64,000 nucleotides of DNA from Neocallimastix lanati (nom. inval.) (GCA_016946835.1 JACVTC010000010.1:1227501-1291500), one strand, 5' to 3'. Positions 22,531-36,529 are shown, numbered from the stretch's first letter. Notes: generated by a model from the sequence alone, not told the origin. Translations and numbers: made by a program.

Positions 22531-25500
22531 ATTTATTAAAAAAATAATAATAATTTAATTGGCAAAGTATAAAGAATTTTATTAATTTTGTATAAAAGAA
22601 TCAGGTCGAACTAATAATCAAAAATACATTATTTATAAATATATACCTACATAATGAAGTCAGCTTAATCAAATAAATAACAAATAATAATAGTTAATTA
22701 AATAAAAAAAAAAGTAAAGTATTGATTTTTATGGGATATGATATAGATAAAAATAAAAAAGTGAAACAATCACAACCCTAAATCTATGTTTATAATTCCA
22801 ACTAATTAATAATTTAACCTTTTTTTTTTTAAAAAAAAAAACAAAGTAACGAAAACAATAAAAAAATTTTTTTTATATATAAAAAATATAATATTTTTTT
22901 TATTTTTAGTAATAATTTATATAAGAAGAAAAAAGTATTATATAGTTTTTTTAATCATTAATTCTAATTTTATTTTTCTTTATTATTTTATTCTTTTTTC
23001 ATTTTTTTTATTTAATTTTAATTTTTTTTCTCCTCTATCTGAAGATTTTTTTTATGATAAAAAATAAAAATATAAAAAAAAAAAATAAAAAAAAAAAAAA
23101 AAATAAAAAGAAGAAAAGAAAAAAAAGATAAAAATAATAAAAATTATAAAAATTTATATATTTTTTTTTATAAAAAAAAAAAAAAAAAAGTTAAAAAAAA
23201 AAATAAACTAAAAAACAATAAAAATTAATATAATATAATTCTGAAAAAAAAAAAAAAAAAAAAAAAAAAACATGTGTTAAGTTGGTGGTGTTCACTTGTT
23301 GTGTTGTTTTAAAATTAAAAAACGGAATGGACGTTTTTCAATTTTGTTTTTTATTGAATGGAGTTAAAATAAAATAAAATAAAATAAAATATAAAATAAA
23401 ATAAAACATAAAACGGATGTTTATTATATTTTTTTTTTTTGGCAATAGTTGCGGCTTCAAAAAAAAAAAAAAAAAAAATTTAAGAAAAAAAAATTTAAGA
23501 AAAAAAAATTTGATCAAAATAAATGAAAATACGAAAAAAAAAATTTTTTTTTGGTTAAAAACTATTTCATTTTCCTACCTTTCCTTTCCTTTCATTATTT
23601 TATTCATTATTATTATTATTCTTAATTATTTATTATTATTATTACTTATTATTAATTATTTATTATTATTTTATTATTTAATTATTTAATTATTAATTAT
23701 TTATTATTATTATTATTTATTATTATTATTATTTATTATTATTATTATTTTATTATTTAATTATTTATTATTATTATTATTTTATTATTTAATTATTTAT
23801 TATTTTTTTTTTTTTTTAATTTAAATGAATTTAATTTAATTTGTGCAAATTAAAACACATATATTCCATACTAATGATAATATATACATCCATTAAATTA
23901 AATTAAATTAAATTAAAAAGTTTCAATGATGAATAAAACATCAGAAATTGAAATTAAATAAAAAAAAAATAAAAAATAAAATAAAAAATTTATTTATTAT
24001 TTATTTATTCATCTATTTATTATTATTAATTTATTAATTTTTTATTTATTTATTATTTATTTATTAATTTATTATTTATTTATTAATTTATTATTTATTT
24101 ATATATGGTTATATATATTATTTAATTTAATGTTATTTAATGTTATTTAATATTATTCCATTGAATAGTCATCTTTTTTTATATAATAAATAGAGTTTAA
24201 AGTTGAATAGATCCAATATTTACCTTCAATTGATATACTGTTACCCATGTAATATATTACAATTAAATAATAATATATTATATTAATTAACTTTAAATTT
24301 TAATTTTTTATTTGATGGATGATATAATAAATAATAAATAATTAAAAGAGAGTATTTATTAATAAATAATAAATAATAAATAATAAATAATAAATAATAA
24401 ATAATAATTAATAAATAATAAATAATAAATAATAAAAAGAGTATTTATTAATAAATAATAAATAATAAATAATAAAAAGAATATTTATTAATATATAATA
24501 AATAATAAATAAATGATAAAAAGAGTATTTATTAATAAATAATAAATAATAAATAATAAAAAGAGTATTTATTAATAAATACTAAATACTAAATAATAAA
24601 TAATAAAAAGAGTATTTATTAATAAATAATAAATAATAATTGAATAATAAATAATTAAATAATAAATTAATATTAATATAAAAAGATATAATTAAGAAAA
24701 AAAAATGAAATTTGTAAACTTTTGATTGTAGAAGAGTTAACCGCTGTACATTAATTAATAAATTCAACCAATGGTTAAAGTGCTTCTTGGTATTTTTATG
24801 TTGTTGGCATACTTATATATAATAAAATAAAATAAAATAATATGAAAATAATAAATAATAAATCATTAGTATTTATTAAATAGTAAGTGATAATAATTGA
24901 ATTATATGTATTATACAATATATATATTTACGCTAATATTATGATTAATAATATAGTAATAATAGTTAAATATTATATATATAACAAACTTTAATTATTG
25001 CTAATCAAAGTTCTTTTAGAAATTATTCCATTAATCCATTTTTATGATGCATTGATTATGACATATATTAAAGAATCTTAAAAAAAAGAGTATGTAGACT
25101 AACCAAAAAAATAATAAATAATAAATAATAATTAATAAATAATAAATAATAATTAATAATTAATAAATAATAATTAATAAATAAAAAAAAAAATTAAAGC
25201 TTAAATTAATTATATGATATATTTAGAGATTATATGATAAATGAACTATCTGAAATAATATATATATATTTAATAAATCTCTTTATTAGAAATTTTAAAG
25301 TTATTCATTTATATTCATTTATATATTTTTACCTAAAAAAATTATAATACTATTTATATATATATATATTTAAAAAGAAAAAAAAGAAAATTTTATGATA
25401 TTATTGAAAATAACATGTAAAATGAAAGATGTATAATAAAAAAAATAAATTTTTTTAATAAAATAATACATATATATAAAACACTATAGATCTATGCTTT

Positions 25501-26880
25501 CATTTTTTTTTCATGATTTATTGGTAAAATTTTTCCAGAAAGCAACACAATAAAAATAGATAAAAATAATATATATATATATATATATATTTTTTTTTTA
25601 AAAAATATTTTAATTTTAAATGAATTTACTAATTCATAATTAATTCATTATTAACTCATTACTAATTCTTATATTTATATTTATTTGTAAATACAACATT
25701 TAACTTTTAAAAGAAAATTATTATAAAAAAAAATTTAATTATTAATATTTAATAATTAAAATTTTAATTATTATCATTTAAGGTAATTTTCTAATTAAAA
25801 AAAATTTTTTTTTTTTAATTATGATGAAATCAACTCAATGACATTTTCATTGCTTTATAGATAAAAATATATAAAATAGAGATGATGAACATATAATTAT
25901 TTATTTATTACTATTTATAATATTTTTTTTTTTATTTTTGCTTTTTTTAATGAAATGAATTTAATAAAAAACAATTTAATAAATTCAATTCCAGAAATTA
26001 ATAATAATAATAATATTATTATTATTTTTAAAGATAAAAGAATTATATTTTCAAAAAAAATGAATTATTTTTCAAAATTAAATATATAAAATAAAATAAA
26101 ATAAAAAATTATAAAATAAAAATAAAATAAAAATAAAATAAAAAATATAAAAATAAAAATAAAATATATAGTATAAAAGTTAAAAAAAAAATTCTTTGTG
26201 TAGGAATTTTAATTTCAAAAGATAATAAGATGAATGATAATTTTTATTAATAGCTTATTATATTTTATATCATAAATTATACATTACACAAGGCTTTTTT
26301 TTAAAAAAACTTTTAAATTATAAATTTTTTAAAATTTACTTTTAATAAGATAAAATATATATATATATATTAATTAGTAACTATTATTTAATTATTTAAT
26401 TATTTATATAATTTATTATTATAATTATTTAGTATTTTTAGTTTTATATATATATAATATGACTTATATCAATATATGTTAATATGTTATTTAATTATAC
26501 AATCAGATATAATAAATATTGATTTTTATTTTATTTTATTTTATTTTATTTTAATTAATGTTGAAATGAATACTAACAATTAGCCTATTTATATTTATAT
26601 ATCTATTTATATATATATAAGTTTTAATTTTTTTTTTTTTTTATCTTTCTTTTATTTTAATTTTATTTTAACTTTTTTTTTTATTGTTTTTTTTTTGTTA
26701 ATTAAATCATTTTAATTAAGTATATATATATATATAAATATTTTAATATTTATTAATTTTTTTTAAATTATTTTTTTAATTTTTTTTTTTTTTTTTGATT
26801 TAACCTTTTTTAATTTTAATTAAATTATTAACCTATTTATTCTTTGATTATTACTATTATTATTATTTTTATTATTTATT
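22281..26880. other. Long gene-poor A/T region
   Basis: Homopolymer and short-repeat DNA. Slightly more complex patches occur at about 22560-22800, 23275-23350 (GTTGGTGGTGTTCACTTG) and 24160-24260. None reads as an exon set or a known RNA. Open frames here are low-complexity artefacts. Confidence 0.6.
24344..24660. repeat. Dispersed AAAAAGAGTATTTATTAATAAAT motif, about six copies
   Basis: AAAAAGAG followed by the perfect 14-bp palindrome ATTTATTAATAAAT recurs at about 24344, 24434, 24474, 24515, 24557 and 24603 among heptamer units. A copy also sits at about 40378 and related reverse-complement wording near 17890. Confidence 0.6.
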
Positions 26881-26884
26881 TATT

Positions 26885-27420
26885 ATTTAATTAATAATAA
26901 AATAAATATAAAGTACAGATTGAATAAAATAAAATAAAATAAAAAGTAGAATATTAAATAAGAAAGTACAGATTGAATAAAATAAAACAAAATAAAATAA
27001 AATAAATAGTAGAAATATGAATATAAAGTACAGATGGAATAAAATAAAATAAAATAAATAGTAGAATATTAAATATAAAGTACAGATGGAATAAAATAAA
27101 ATAAAATAAATAGTAGAATATTAAATATAAAGTACAGATGGAATAAAATAAAATAAAATAAAATAAAATAAAATAAAATAAAATAAATAGTAGAATATTA
27201 AATATAAAGTACAGATGGAATAAAATAAAATAAAATAAATAGTAGAAATATGAATATAAAGTACAGATGGAATAAAATAAAATAAAATAAAATAAAATAA
27301 AATAAAATAAAATAAATAGTAGAATATTAAATATAAAGTACAGATGGAATAAAATAAAATAAAATAAATAGTAGAAATATGAATATAAAGTACAGAATGA
27401 ATAAAATAAAAAAAAATAAA
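26885..27420. repeat. Minisatellite with GTACAGATGGAATAAAATAAAA units
   Basis: About nine units carry the core TAGTAGAATATTAAATATAAAG or TAGTAGAAATATGAATATAAAG followed by TACAGATGGAATAAAAT and a variable number of AAATA pentamers. The reverse complement of the same core forms the array at 36530-37290. The long minus-strand frame over it is an artefact. Confidence 0.85.
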
Positions 27421-28104
27421 ATAAAAATATAATTAATTGAAAAATCACGTGAATTACACCTTGATATAAGGGACTTTTATGTGCTATTAATTTTTAGTAG
27501 TATAATTATATTTTTTTGATTTTATTATTACTTATTCCTAAAATAATTAAAAAAAAAAAAAAACCCTCTAAAAATTATCATCTTAGAAATTGGTTATTAT
27601 TAGGAAATTAACATTTTAAAATTATTAAATTAAATAATATAAAATACATTTAAATATATAATATGAAATTACATATATAAGAATATAATATAAATATTTA
27701 AAAATAAATGTATACTATATATTGAAATATAATATATAATATAATAATATAAAATAAAATGTGTAATATAAAATAAATATAATATAATATATATATATAA
27801 TAATATATTATGTAATATAATATAAAATAAGATTATTTAAGTTCTATTAAAGTTAAATCTAAGGATATTATTATATTCTAATATAATAATATATAAATAT
27901 GAAATAAATATATAATTTAATATATTATAAAATAAATAAATAATTCAATATATTATATAATATATAATTTAATATATCTTATAATAGTAATTATAATATA
28001 AAAATAAATAATTAATAATATATTATAAAAATTACTATTAAGAAAAGATATAAATTTAATATTTAATAATTATTATTAAATATACAAATATATTACTACA
28101 CATA

Positions 28105-28172
28105 TTTGTTTTATATCAACCTATAGTGTTTTTTGGGGAAGTTGCATTACGCCAATTTTCACGTGATATATA
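28105..28172 (+). repeat. Putative left terminal inverted repeat of the MULE
   Basis: Reading inward from the end it gives TATAG...AAAACAC...CATTACGCCAATTTTCACGTG. Its reverse complement aligns loosely with the right end at 37447-37503. A third, weaker relative lies at 27443-27512 (TCACGTGAATTACACC). Confidence 0.4.
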
Positions 28173-28259
28173 TAAATATGTGGCTTTATGTATTTTGCGC
28201 TACATAATATTACTTTATTGTACTATTTTGTTATTTCAATTTTTAAATTAATTATTAAG

Positions 28260-28520
28260 TGAATAATTAAATAAATCATATAATGGTTAGATTTTGATTT
28301 TAATTCTTTTATTTAAATGTTATTAAAAATATAAATGTTATTAATAATAATTCTTTTATTTAAATGTTATTAAAAATATAAATGTTATTAATTATTTTAC
28401 TTAAATGTTATTAATAAAACAAACACATAAAAATATAAATGTGATTAATAATAATTTTTTTACTTAAATGTTATTAAAAATATAAAACTAATAATAATAA
28501 TTTTTTTATTTAAATTTTAT
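28260..28520. repeat. Degenerate 45-bp repeats inside the MULE
   Basis: TTTATTTAAATGTTATTAAAAATATAAATGTTATTAAT-type units recur about four to five times with decay, between the left end and the transposase fragment. Confidence 0.6.
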
Positions 28521-28605
28521 TAATAAAAAAAATTATAATGACAGAATTCTGATTTATTTCATTTGGTCATTCCTCATTTCTTAATTATTTATTATAAAGT
28601 AATAT

Positions 28606-29303
28606 TTATATTATATTATTTAAATTAGTTAAACAATCAAACCACAAATTAATAATATTATTTCTATCACATTTAGCATCAATTAACTTGGCTTCAATAC
28701 TTTTGAAGCGTTCAATTAAGACACTGATTTCATTAGCTTTATTTATTGCTCTTTTTTTTATTTTCCAAATTCCTCTTATTTTTCTTTGATAATCATAATA
28801 TGATAAATGTTCAAGTTCATTTAATTTATCTATTAATTCATAAAAAGATGGTTTTGTTGGAAATAAATTATTTAAATAATTATTGAGTAATACTGAGGCA
28901 TTGTTTGTTATATGTTCTATATTATTATAATAATTCCAAATTTTCATATCATAATCAATTAAATATGTTTTATAAAAATATTCTAAAAATTTTAAAAATT
29001 GACAATAATTATTTTTAATGGATTTAATTTTAATTATAACATAAATATCAAATATATATTCAGGATTTATAAATGGTAAATTTGAAATAACTTTATAATA
29101 AATAAATATATTATTATCATTTTTTACTTCATTATAGCATAATTTATTTTTTTTTTTTTAATTTCTAGTGATTTTTTATAATGCCAAATGCAATATTTAA
29201 TATTTGTATTAGGAAATATTGTTTTTGCTGCTTTAGATATGTCCCTTTCAAAATCACAATGCAAATTTTTTTGGTACAATATTATAATTGAACCAAAAAA
29301 TTA
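28606..29303 (-). pseudogene. MULE transposase, C-terminal part
   Basis: On the minus strand, HCDFERDISKAAKTIFPNTN and CIWHYKKSL match the MULE DDE region (acidic DFE followed by CxxH). Further on, LPFINPEYIFDIYV and IWNYYNNIEHITNNASVLLN, then NLFPTKPSFYELIDKLNELE, are typical of the conserved C-terminal part. The final frame 28606-28947 is intact, ending at a stop. The frame slips once in a poly-A run near 29151-29159, between the CxxH part and the rest. The upstream portion is cut off at about 29303 by the retroelement remnant. Confidence 0.75.
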
Positions 29304-29304
29304 A

Positions 29305-32300
29305 TTGTTACATGTATTAGCATTTTTTTTTTTAATTTTAGTTAAACAGAAAAATGCAGATGATACAGCTGCTATGGAAAATGCCTTATCCCTCTTCAAC
29401 AAAGAAATTGAAGAAAAGGGGTCCGTGTTAAATAATGAATTAGTAACGCTAAAAGATTTACACAAAGCCAATTTTGATATGATTCAATTAGTTATTGGAA
29501 CAGGAATCGCTCATAAGGATGACCTCTTAAATTTCGCCAATATAAAAGATTTGGACGACATTAATAAAAGGTGGATAGAATATTATCAAAAAATCGAAGT
29601 AGCTAAAGACACTTTAATAAAAGTGTCTAAAGATAATGGAAAAGACCAAAGAGAGGCTTTGGAAGCCCTAATCAATAAGGTTTGAGTTAGCTCTATCTGA
29701 TAATAAGGATAAATTTGAAAAGTTTATTAAATCATATGCAAAGGAATCTGTTACTGTTTCAAAAAATCTTAGCGAAGCAATCTCTTCCGCTGTAGTTAAC
29801 AGTAAACTACCTGAAAAATTGGCCATTACTACGGCCCTCAATAAAGAAGATAAGGAACTAGTCTACAAAACTATAAATTGTGTAAACGAGCTAGCATCAC
29901 AATTTGCTTTAACTCTAGCAGCCATGCAACAAGTAGTTGAACAACAGAAAACTGAATCTAACAATGATAGGTCAGCCATGATTCAGGCAATATCCTCTTG
30001 CTCTGAATTAATGAACTTTTTCAAGGACTTTACCAAAGACAACTATATATTCTTTGGCAATAAACAATGTAACCTTATCATCGACCTAGTTAATAAGTTT
30101 ATCGAGGAAATACTTACCAGAGTTGAGAACATAGTTCCATCCACGGTTACTGTGGTCCCCAAAGGAAAATAATACTACAAGATTTAATTATGCTGTTTAC
30201 TTAGATCTCATTACAAGGTATCCTAAAACAGCCATACTATTTGACATAACATCTACAAACGGAATCATTACCTCTATTGAAATGAAAGATAAATTTAAGG
30301 AAAAAACTACAAAGATCCTTGAATACATCTTTAGGAATTATAATATGGATTCCGATCTTTCTACAATCCAAAGTATGAATACTACAGAAGTAATAAATCT
30401 TCCTCTCAGAGATTTCCTTAACGACGATAAAGGCAAAAAAACCTGCAGCTGATGCAATGAATGTTGATCCTCCACCACCACGTAACGGTATCTTAAAAAA
30501 TCCATCAAATGGCTCACACGATGTATCAAGCTCTTCTAGCACCTCTTTCAATCTTAAAACCTTCCTTAATACTCAGGCTAACGCTGCTAATTCTGCGAAA
30601 AACTTTCCAAATCGATCCCTATATAGAGAATATAAAGTAATCGAATCTAACATTGAGGAATGGACAAAAAATACGGTCAACAACCTTACCGCTTCAAATA
30701 ACGTGGTTTCTTTCCAAATTCCCTATGCTATCTCCTTCTCTAATTCTTCCTCAGACAAGGCTAACGACCCTGCTACCTTCCAACGTATCTTTAATGTAAA
30801 AAAACCCCATTTTCTCGGGCAAAATTGAGGAAGCTGATGATTTTGTCTACCAATTCTATGAATTCTTACACTTTTTTGCCCATCCTCCTAACGAAGAATC
30901 CCTCGCTTCTGCCTTTATTTCCTGTCTTCCATCCCACCAACAATCTTACTTCCTTAAAACTTATTATCTTCCTTCGAGGGGGGTAAATCCTAATAGAATA
31001 ACAATTCCGTTCGAAGAAATATTAGCACATTTCCAATCAAAATTTGCAACATATACGCTAGAAGAAGCACAAAAATTATGGGACAACCTAAAATTGGACA
31101 AAGAAAATTTAGATATCTTTGAAACCAGGGTTAATAAGATTGCTAAAATATTAAAGAAATCAGATTATGCAAAGGGACTAAAAGTATATAGCATACTACC
31201 CAAAAAGTGGCAAGAGGAAGCGATTAAGAAAAATATATCATTCGCTACCTTCTCAGACGATAATTTCGACCCTATTATGCGCTTTATAAACAAAATGGCT
31301 CTGGAAGAAAGGGTTATCAAAAATCAAAGAGAATCTTACCTTTCATTAAATGGACCAAGATCCACTAACAAATAAAATTTTGGAAAGCATTCTAGTTATA
31401 ATGGTTCTAGAAATAAAAAAGAAAAAACCATCCAACAGAAACCAATCGATACATCTAGAGAATTATTGAATAAAAATAAATCTAATAAGGCTGGCTATAA
31501 AGCTTATAAAAAAAAGAAATAAAAACAAACAAAGAAGACAAGCTTCATACTTCAATGTAATAGAAAAACCCAATGATGAGAGTGATGAAGAAGAATCTGA
31601 CTAGGAAGTTGACATCATCAAAGAACAATTACAAGATCTTTTGAAAAACGAAGATTCTAACTTTAAAAAACAAGAAATAGAATGTTCAAATGAAGTATCT
31701 CATTACTTCATTAATGAAATGTTTGTTCCTAGTACTAAGGATTTTAAAAATGGCGAAGAAATTCAAAAGCTTATTGATAAAATCCAAATTTCAGCCCCTT
31801 GGAAAATAACTAAATACGCAGAAGCATATATAAATCCGGTAATCAAAAATGACCAAAGTAAACCCCCTATGATTAGAGTACTTATGTTAATTGATTCAGG
31901 TGGATCCTTAAATTTGATAAGTAAAAAATTGATTGACACTCTAAAATTACCAAGTAAGTAAGGCATCATACCAAGAATTTTCCACTATTGCTGGCAAAGC
32001 GAAAGCGACTAGAAAGGCATTAATCTCATTCTGCTGCAAATTGAAAAGATAAAATCATGGAAACGACCTCACTCGAGTTTATAAGTGCGGTACCCCAATA
32101 TTCTCATTTTCTCGTAGTAAAAAACTTACCTTTTATTGTGGTTGATTCTCCCGAATACATGTTCAGCATAGGAAAAATGGCTCAAAGAACTTATCACATT
32201 CCTATCGATCGAATGGAAGAATTTTTCCTAACAGATTACCGTCTTAACCAAGATGAACCCGGAAATATACGTGCTATCAACTCCACCATCGAAGAAAAGA

Positions 32301-33943
32301 TGCAATCGCAATTATTGGCTGAAGAAAGTGACAAACAACAATTATTAAGAGAACAAATACAACTCGAAGACTTACCCCCCTGAACTTGAAAACAATTTAA
32401 ACACGGTAAACCCTAGAAGAATGAATGGAGATAACCGTCCAACATCGTTGGAATGAAGTAAGGGTTCATTCCACTGCAAATCAAGAAAATACTGAGTTCA
32501 GGAGACAGATGAACGAAATAAATGAATCTATATAATTAACACCAGTAATTTCTACGAAGTCTCTTTCCATAACATTTTAGAAGAAATCGCTAATGAAAAT
32601 GAATCCGAACTCCTTAATATGCAACGTGATCTTCATAGAAATGAAGTCACCATAACTAATGAAAAAACTATTTCTAATAATAATCATCTTATATCAAAAC
32701 TATTACCCATGGAATTAATGGAATATAAAGACGTACCTCGTGGTCTACCACCTTCAAGAGGACAATGGAACTTTAAATTAAATATTACTGCTCAAGACCT
32801 AAAGAACCTACCTTTAGCAAAGCCAAAATTAGTTTCCAGGGAAGCTTCAAGAGCTACAAAGGAAATGATTAAAAATTATATGGAAGAAGGATGGATACAA
32901 CCCGCGGTCTTACCTCATGCAGTTAATATGTTTCCCGTACCAAAACATGATGGATCTTTCAGATATGTTTACAACTATGTCCCAGTAAATAAGATCTGTG
33001 ATATTGCCCAAAATTCTATTCCTAATCTTAGGGAACAGGTCAATGAACTATGCAAACATAAATATATAATTTGCTTAGATCTAAGATCCGCTTATAATCA
33101 AATTAGAATAACGGATCCCCTAACTAAGGAAGCAACCGCTTTCATATGCGAATGGGGTATTTACACCTGGAATGTTATGCCATTCGGATTAAGTGACGCT
33201 CCCCCTTTCTTTCAAGCTTTTCATGAACCATGTACTTTTTGACAAACTCTTCAACGGAGTCTTATGCTGCTTAGACGATGTGGTCATTTACGGAGATTCT
33301 AAATCGGAATGTATTGATAACTGTAAGTGGGTCCTTTCTAGATTTTGTAAATTTAAATTATTCTGCAAAATTGAAAAATGTCAATTTTTCCCCACCAAAA
33401 TTGAATACTTAGGATTTTTAATTAAGGAAGGCGCTTATATTCCTCTCAACCTTAACAAATTGAGTAGTATTTCCTGCCCTTCTACTATAAACGAACTTCA
33501 AAAGGTTTTGGGACTTCTTAATTGGTTTGCGGACTTCATTCCCAACTACGCTAATATTATTAAACCCCTTTCCGACAACCTTTCTACATTTAACGTAAAA
33601 GATGTGAAACACCACTTCTATTCCTGTATTCATAAGTTAGAAACGTATCCACGCGCCCCATTCAATTTTGATGAACAATTTATCCTTGTTTCCGATGCTT
33701 CTGAATTTTCGGGTTCCGGTGTTCTTTATCAAATTCCGAAAGGGGGGGGGAAGATTACATTTTGTCTCAATTAACCAATAAGAATAATAATAAAAATACT
33801 ACGTCTGAGTTATATAAAAATAAAAAATTAAGGTTAATTGGATTCTATTCCTTCAAATTTGATAAAAACCAAATACATTATTCAATGCTCGACAAAGAAT
33901 TATTATCGATAATTAGAACATTAGAACATTTTTGGGGTTATTA
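29305..33943 (+). mobile_element. Ty3/gypsy LTR-retrotransposon remnant (fossil)
   Basis: Parts in order: a helical open region of unknown kind (29341-30450); a gag-like region (30457-31375); an aspartic protease with LIDSGGS (about 31880-31960); reverse transcriptase (about 32690-33450) with LDLRSAYNQIRI, MPFGLSDAPP and a CLDDVVIYG active-site box; and the start of RNase H (about 33660-33943) with LVSDASEFSGSG and YSMLDKELLSI. No integrase and no flanking LTRs were found, so it is truncated at both ends. It is broken in roughly ten places and looks old. Its base composition is less A/T-extreme than its surroundings. It sits inside the MULE and converges with the minus-strand remnant at 33944. 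Confidence 0.8.
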
Positions 33944-35614
33944 ATGGGTTTAGAAGAAATAAAAATTTTAGAGTTAGAATTTTCAGTGTTATTAACTTCA
34001 GTGTTATTTCCAACAATTATATTATTGAAGTTTATATTATTAGATTCCTGTTTTGGTCCGTAATTATCTTTGTTATTGATTTTTAAATTTCGCCTTTTGG
34101 AAGAATTTTTACTCCTTTTGGATGAATTTTTTGAATAAAGGGATGAATTTCTATTATTAGGAGAAATATGTGTTTTGTTAAACGTTTCTTCGAAATTTTT
34201 ATTTAACAGGTTTCTACCTTCATCAGTTTGTAGTTTAGTGAATAAAACTTTAAGTGTATCTTTGTATATGATTTTGTTAATGTTATTTCTAGTTGTTATA
34301 TCTACTGATTTATTGGTAATTGGTAATCTACACATATTTTCTTTTGAGGAATTTTAAATATTTTGGATCGTTAATACAGTAAATAAGTTTTGTTACTAAA
34401 TCACCATATTCTTTATTAAGGTTATAAGAAACTTTTTCAATTTGTTTGATTAAATTTTTAAGATTAGTTGTGGTGAGTTTGTTTATAGGTTTAATATGGT
34501 TCCAGAAGTATTCTTGTTCAGTTTGAGTGAACTCGCAGAATTTATATTCAAACTTGGAAATAATTTGATTAAATTCATACCACATTAAGACACCTTTAAG
34601 CCTTGGGTTGTCTCTGAGTTTGTTTAGAATTTCTTTTTTCTCTTTTTTATACCAGGTTTTCGTTTCTTCTTTTTTACTAACGAAGCTTTCGAAGGCATTA
34701 ATGATTTGGATTTCGTTACTGGGAGGGGCGTAGTTTTGTAAATAAAACTTGAAATCTCTAAGGTCGTCATAACCCGTAGATTTCCCTCTGTACTTTGGAC
34801 ATGAATGTTTGAAGGCTTTGTAGAATAAGAGTGAACTCCCTTCCACGTCCTTAATTGCTTCGAATTCGTCGGGTGAAAATACTACAACTTGTTGATGTTC
34901 CTTAACTCTTTCTTCCTCATTGTTTTCTTTGATGAAATACCATTGCGGAATACTGTAAAGATGTGATTATCCCAATCACATTTTAAATTAAAAATTTTTC
35001 TTGTGTAATTCAAAAATGTAAATTATTATTGATTTATAAAATAATAAGCAGAGTAAATAAATCATATGAACTAAATTTTTGAATTATATTCTTTAAGCCA
35101 CAAGATAAATTTTTAATGTAATAATTTTTATAAAATTTAATTCTGAGAAAATTATTGTTGTAAAATAATTTAAATGAATTAATTAAAGTTTAAAACAAAA
35201 TAAATTAATAATTTATTTTGTGAAAATTAAGTTTCAAAATTTAATCATGACTCCATTAACATTGTTTTTAAATCGAAAATAAATAAAGACTTTACTTATA
35301 ATATTAAAATAATAAATAAATAATAAATGTACTTAATTTTAATTATTTAGTATTTAGTTTAATTAATAATTATATTTTTCTAAATTTAGCTATAGTTTAT
35401 AAATTTATTATTTAATAAAATTCATTAGGATAGTTTTATATTAAAATATATGTAATTTAAATAAAATAATATATTATCAATGTATTTAGGAAAAGTATAA
35501 ATAGAAGATACTTTTCACATTTTTTCTCGATGTAATTGTTATTGTAAAAGAAAATAATAAAATAAAATTTATTGTGTCTTGTTATTGTAATCTATTTTAG
35601 TATTTTCTTTTACA
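33944..35614 (-). mobile_element. LTR-retroelement remnant with gag-like region (fossil)
   Basis: A minus-strand remnant consists of an LTR-like stretch (34962-35614) followed by a gag-like region (33944-34960), with wording such as EGSSLLFYKAFKHSCPKYRG and FTQTEQEYFWNHIKPINKL, then an Asn/Ser/Lys-rich tail. No protease, reverse transcriptase or integrase is seen on this strand. It is truncated where it meets the plus-strand gypsy remnant. It is broken, with at least one break besides the truncation. Family is probably Ty3/gypsy, but gag alone does not settle this. Confidence 0.5.
34962..35614 (-). repeat. Candidate LTR of the minus-strand retroelement remnant
   Basis: About 650 bp beginning TGTAAAAGAAAATAC and ending GGGATAATCACA when read on the minus strand (TG...CA ends). 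It lies between the interrupted MULE coding sequence and the gag-like region. AT-rich, with an imperfect TGTGATT/AATCACA palindrome at its inner end. No second copy is present in the window, so the call is by position and ends only. Confidence 0.4.
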
Positions 35615-36072
35615 AATATTCAGATTCACTTGGAATTTCAGCAAATGTTGTTACATTGGATGGTAGTTTTTTATTTAAATTTCTTGATATTTGGGATTTA
35701 ATTGAATTATATTCTGGACGTATAAGTTCCATTTCTTTAGAAATTTTATTATATAGGGGTTTTATTTTTATAACAAAAGGAATTGAACTTTTTTCAATTC
35801 CATCTTTAATTTTATGTTTCATTATAGATAGGGATACATCGTATTCATTTTCAGGATGATTATGTGAACTATTATACTTTAAAATTTCTTTCTTATCATT
35901 TAAAATAATAAAAGATTTACATTTATTTATTTTTTTTATATTCTGTACATTTATACACTTTGGAATTATCTTTTCTTTTATATGAAAAATTAAATTTATA
36001 TTTTTTATTAATAATAATTTGTTCTTTTCCTTTGTTGGATTCACTTATATCAATAATTAAATTTTCTTCCAT
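35615..36072 (-). pseudogene. MULE transposase, FLYWCH zinc-finger N-terminal part
   Basis: Read from the ATG at 36070-36072 (MEENLIIDISESNKGK), the sequence shows the FLYWCH pattern SNKG...YKFNF...KVYKC, then KCKSFIILNDKKEILKYNSSHNHPENEY, ending near PSNVTTFAEIPSESEY. The frame slips once in an A-run near 35930-35940, in the middle of the zinc finger. Coding sequence stops exactly where the LTR-like stretch begins, and about 100 residues that should link it to the C-terminal part are missing. Confidence 0.7.
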
Positions 36073-36529
36073 TTCTATATTTTTATAAATATTTTTTAAT
36101 TATATAATTATAATTATTATATTAATTATCCAATATTATTCTTAATATTAATTTTGAAAAATTAGTTTTTCAATTATTTGTAAAATAAATGAATAAATAA
36201 ATAAAGAATGTAATAATATAAGTACAAGTATATAAAATAAAATAAATATTAAATGTAATATTATAAAAGTACAAGTATATATAATAAAATAAATATTTAT
36301 TATTTTTTTTTATTAAAGAATATTAAAGACAATTTATTTTTAAAAATAAAATGTTTTATTTAATTATATATGTTAGAAAGCAAAAAATCATTTATATTTA
36401 ATGAGATTATTAACTACCAATAATATTAAACTACATCATTAATTGAATATAATAAAAATGTAAAAAATTTTCATTTCGAAAACATTGATCTTTAATAGAT
36501 ATTTATTTTATTTTATTTTATTTTATATT

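Noticed and set aside
22595-22640. tRNA-like B-box wording (CAGGTCGAACTAA)
   Set aside because: No A box, acceptor stem or cloverleaf can be formed around it.
26954-27448. 164-residue minus-strand frame rich in FILFYF
   Set aside because: It is the translation of the minisatellite; repeat period and composition explain it fully.
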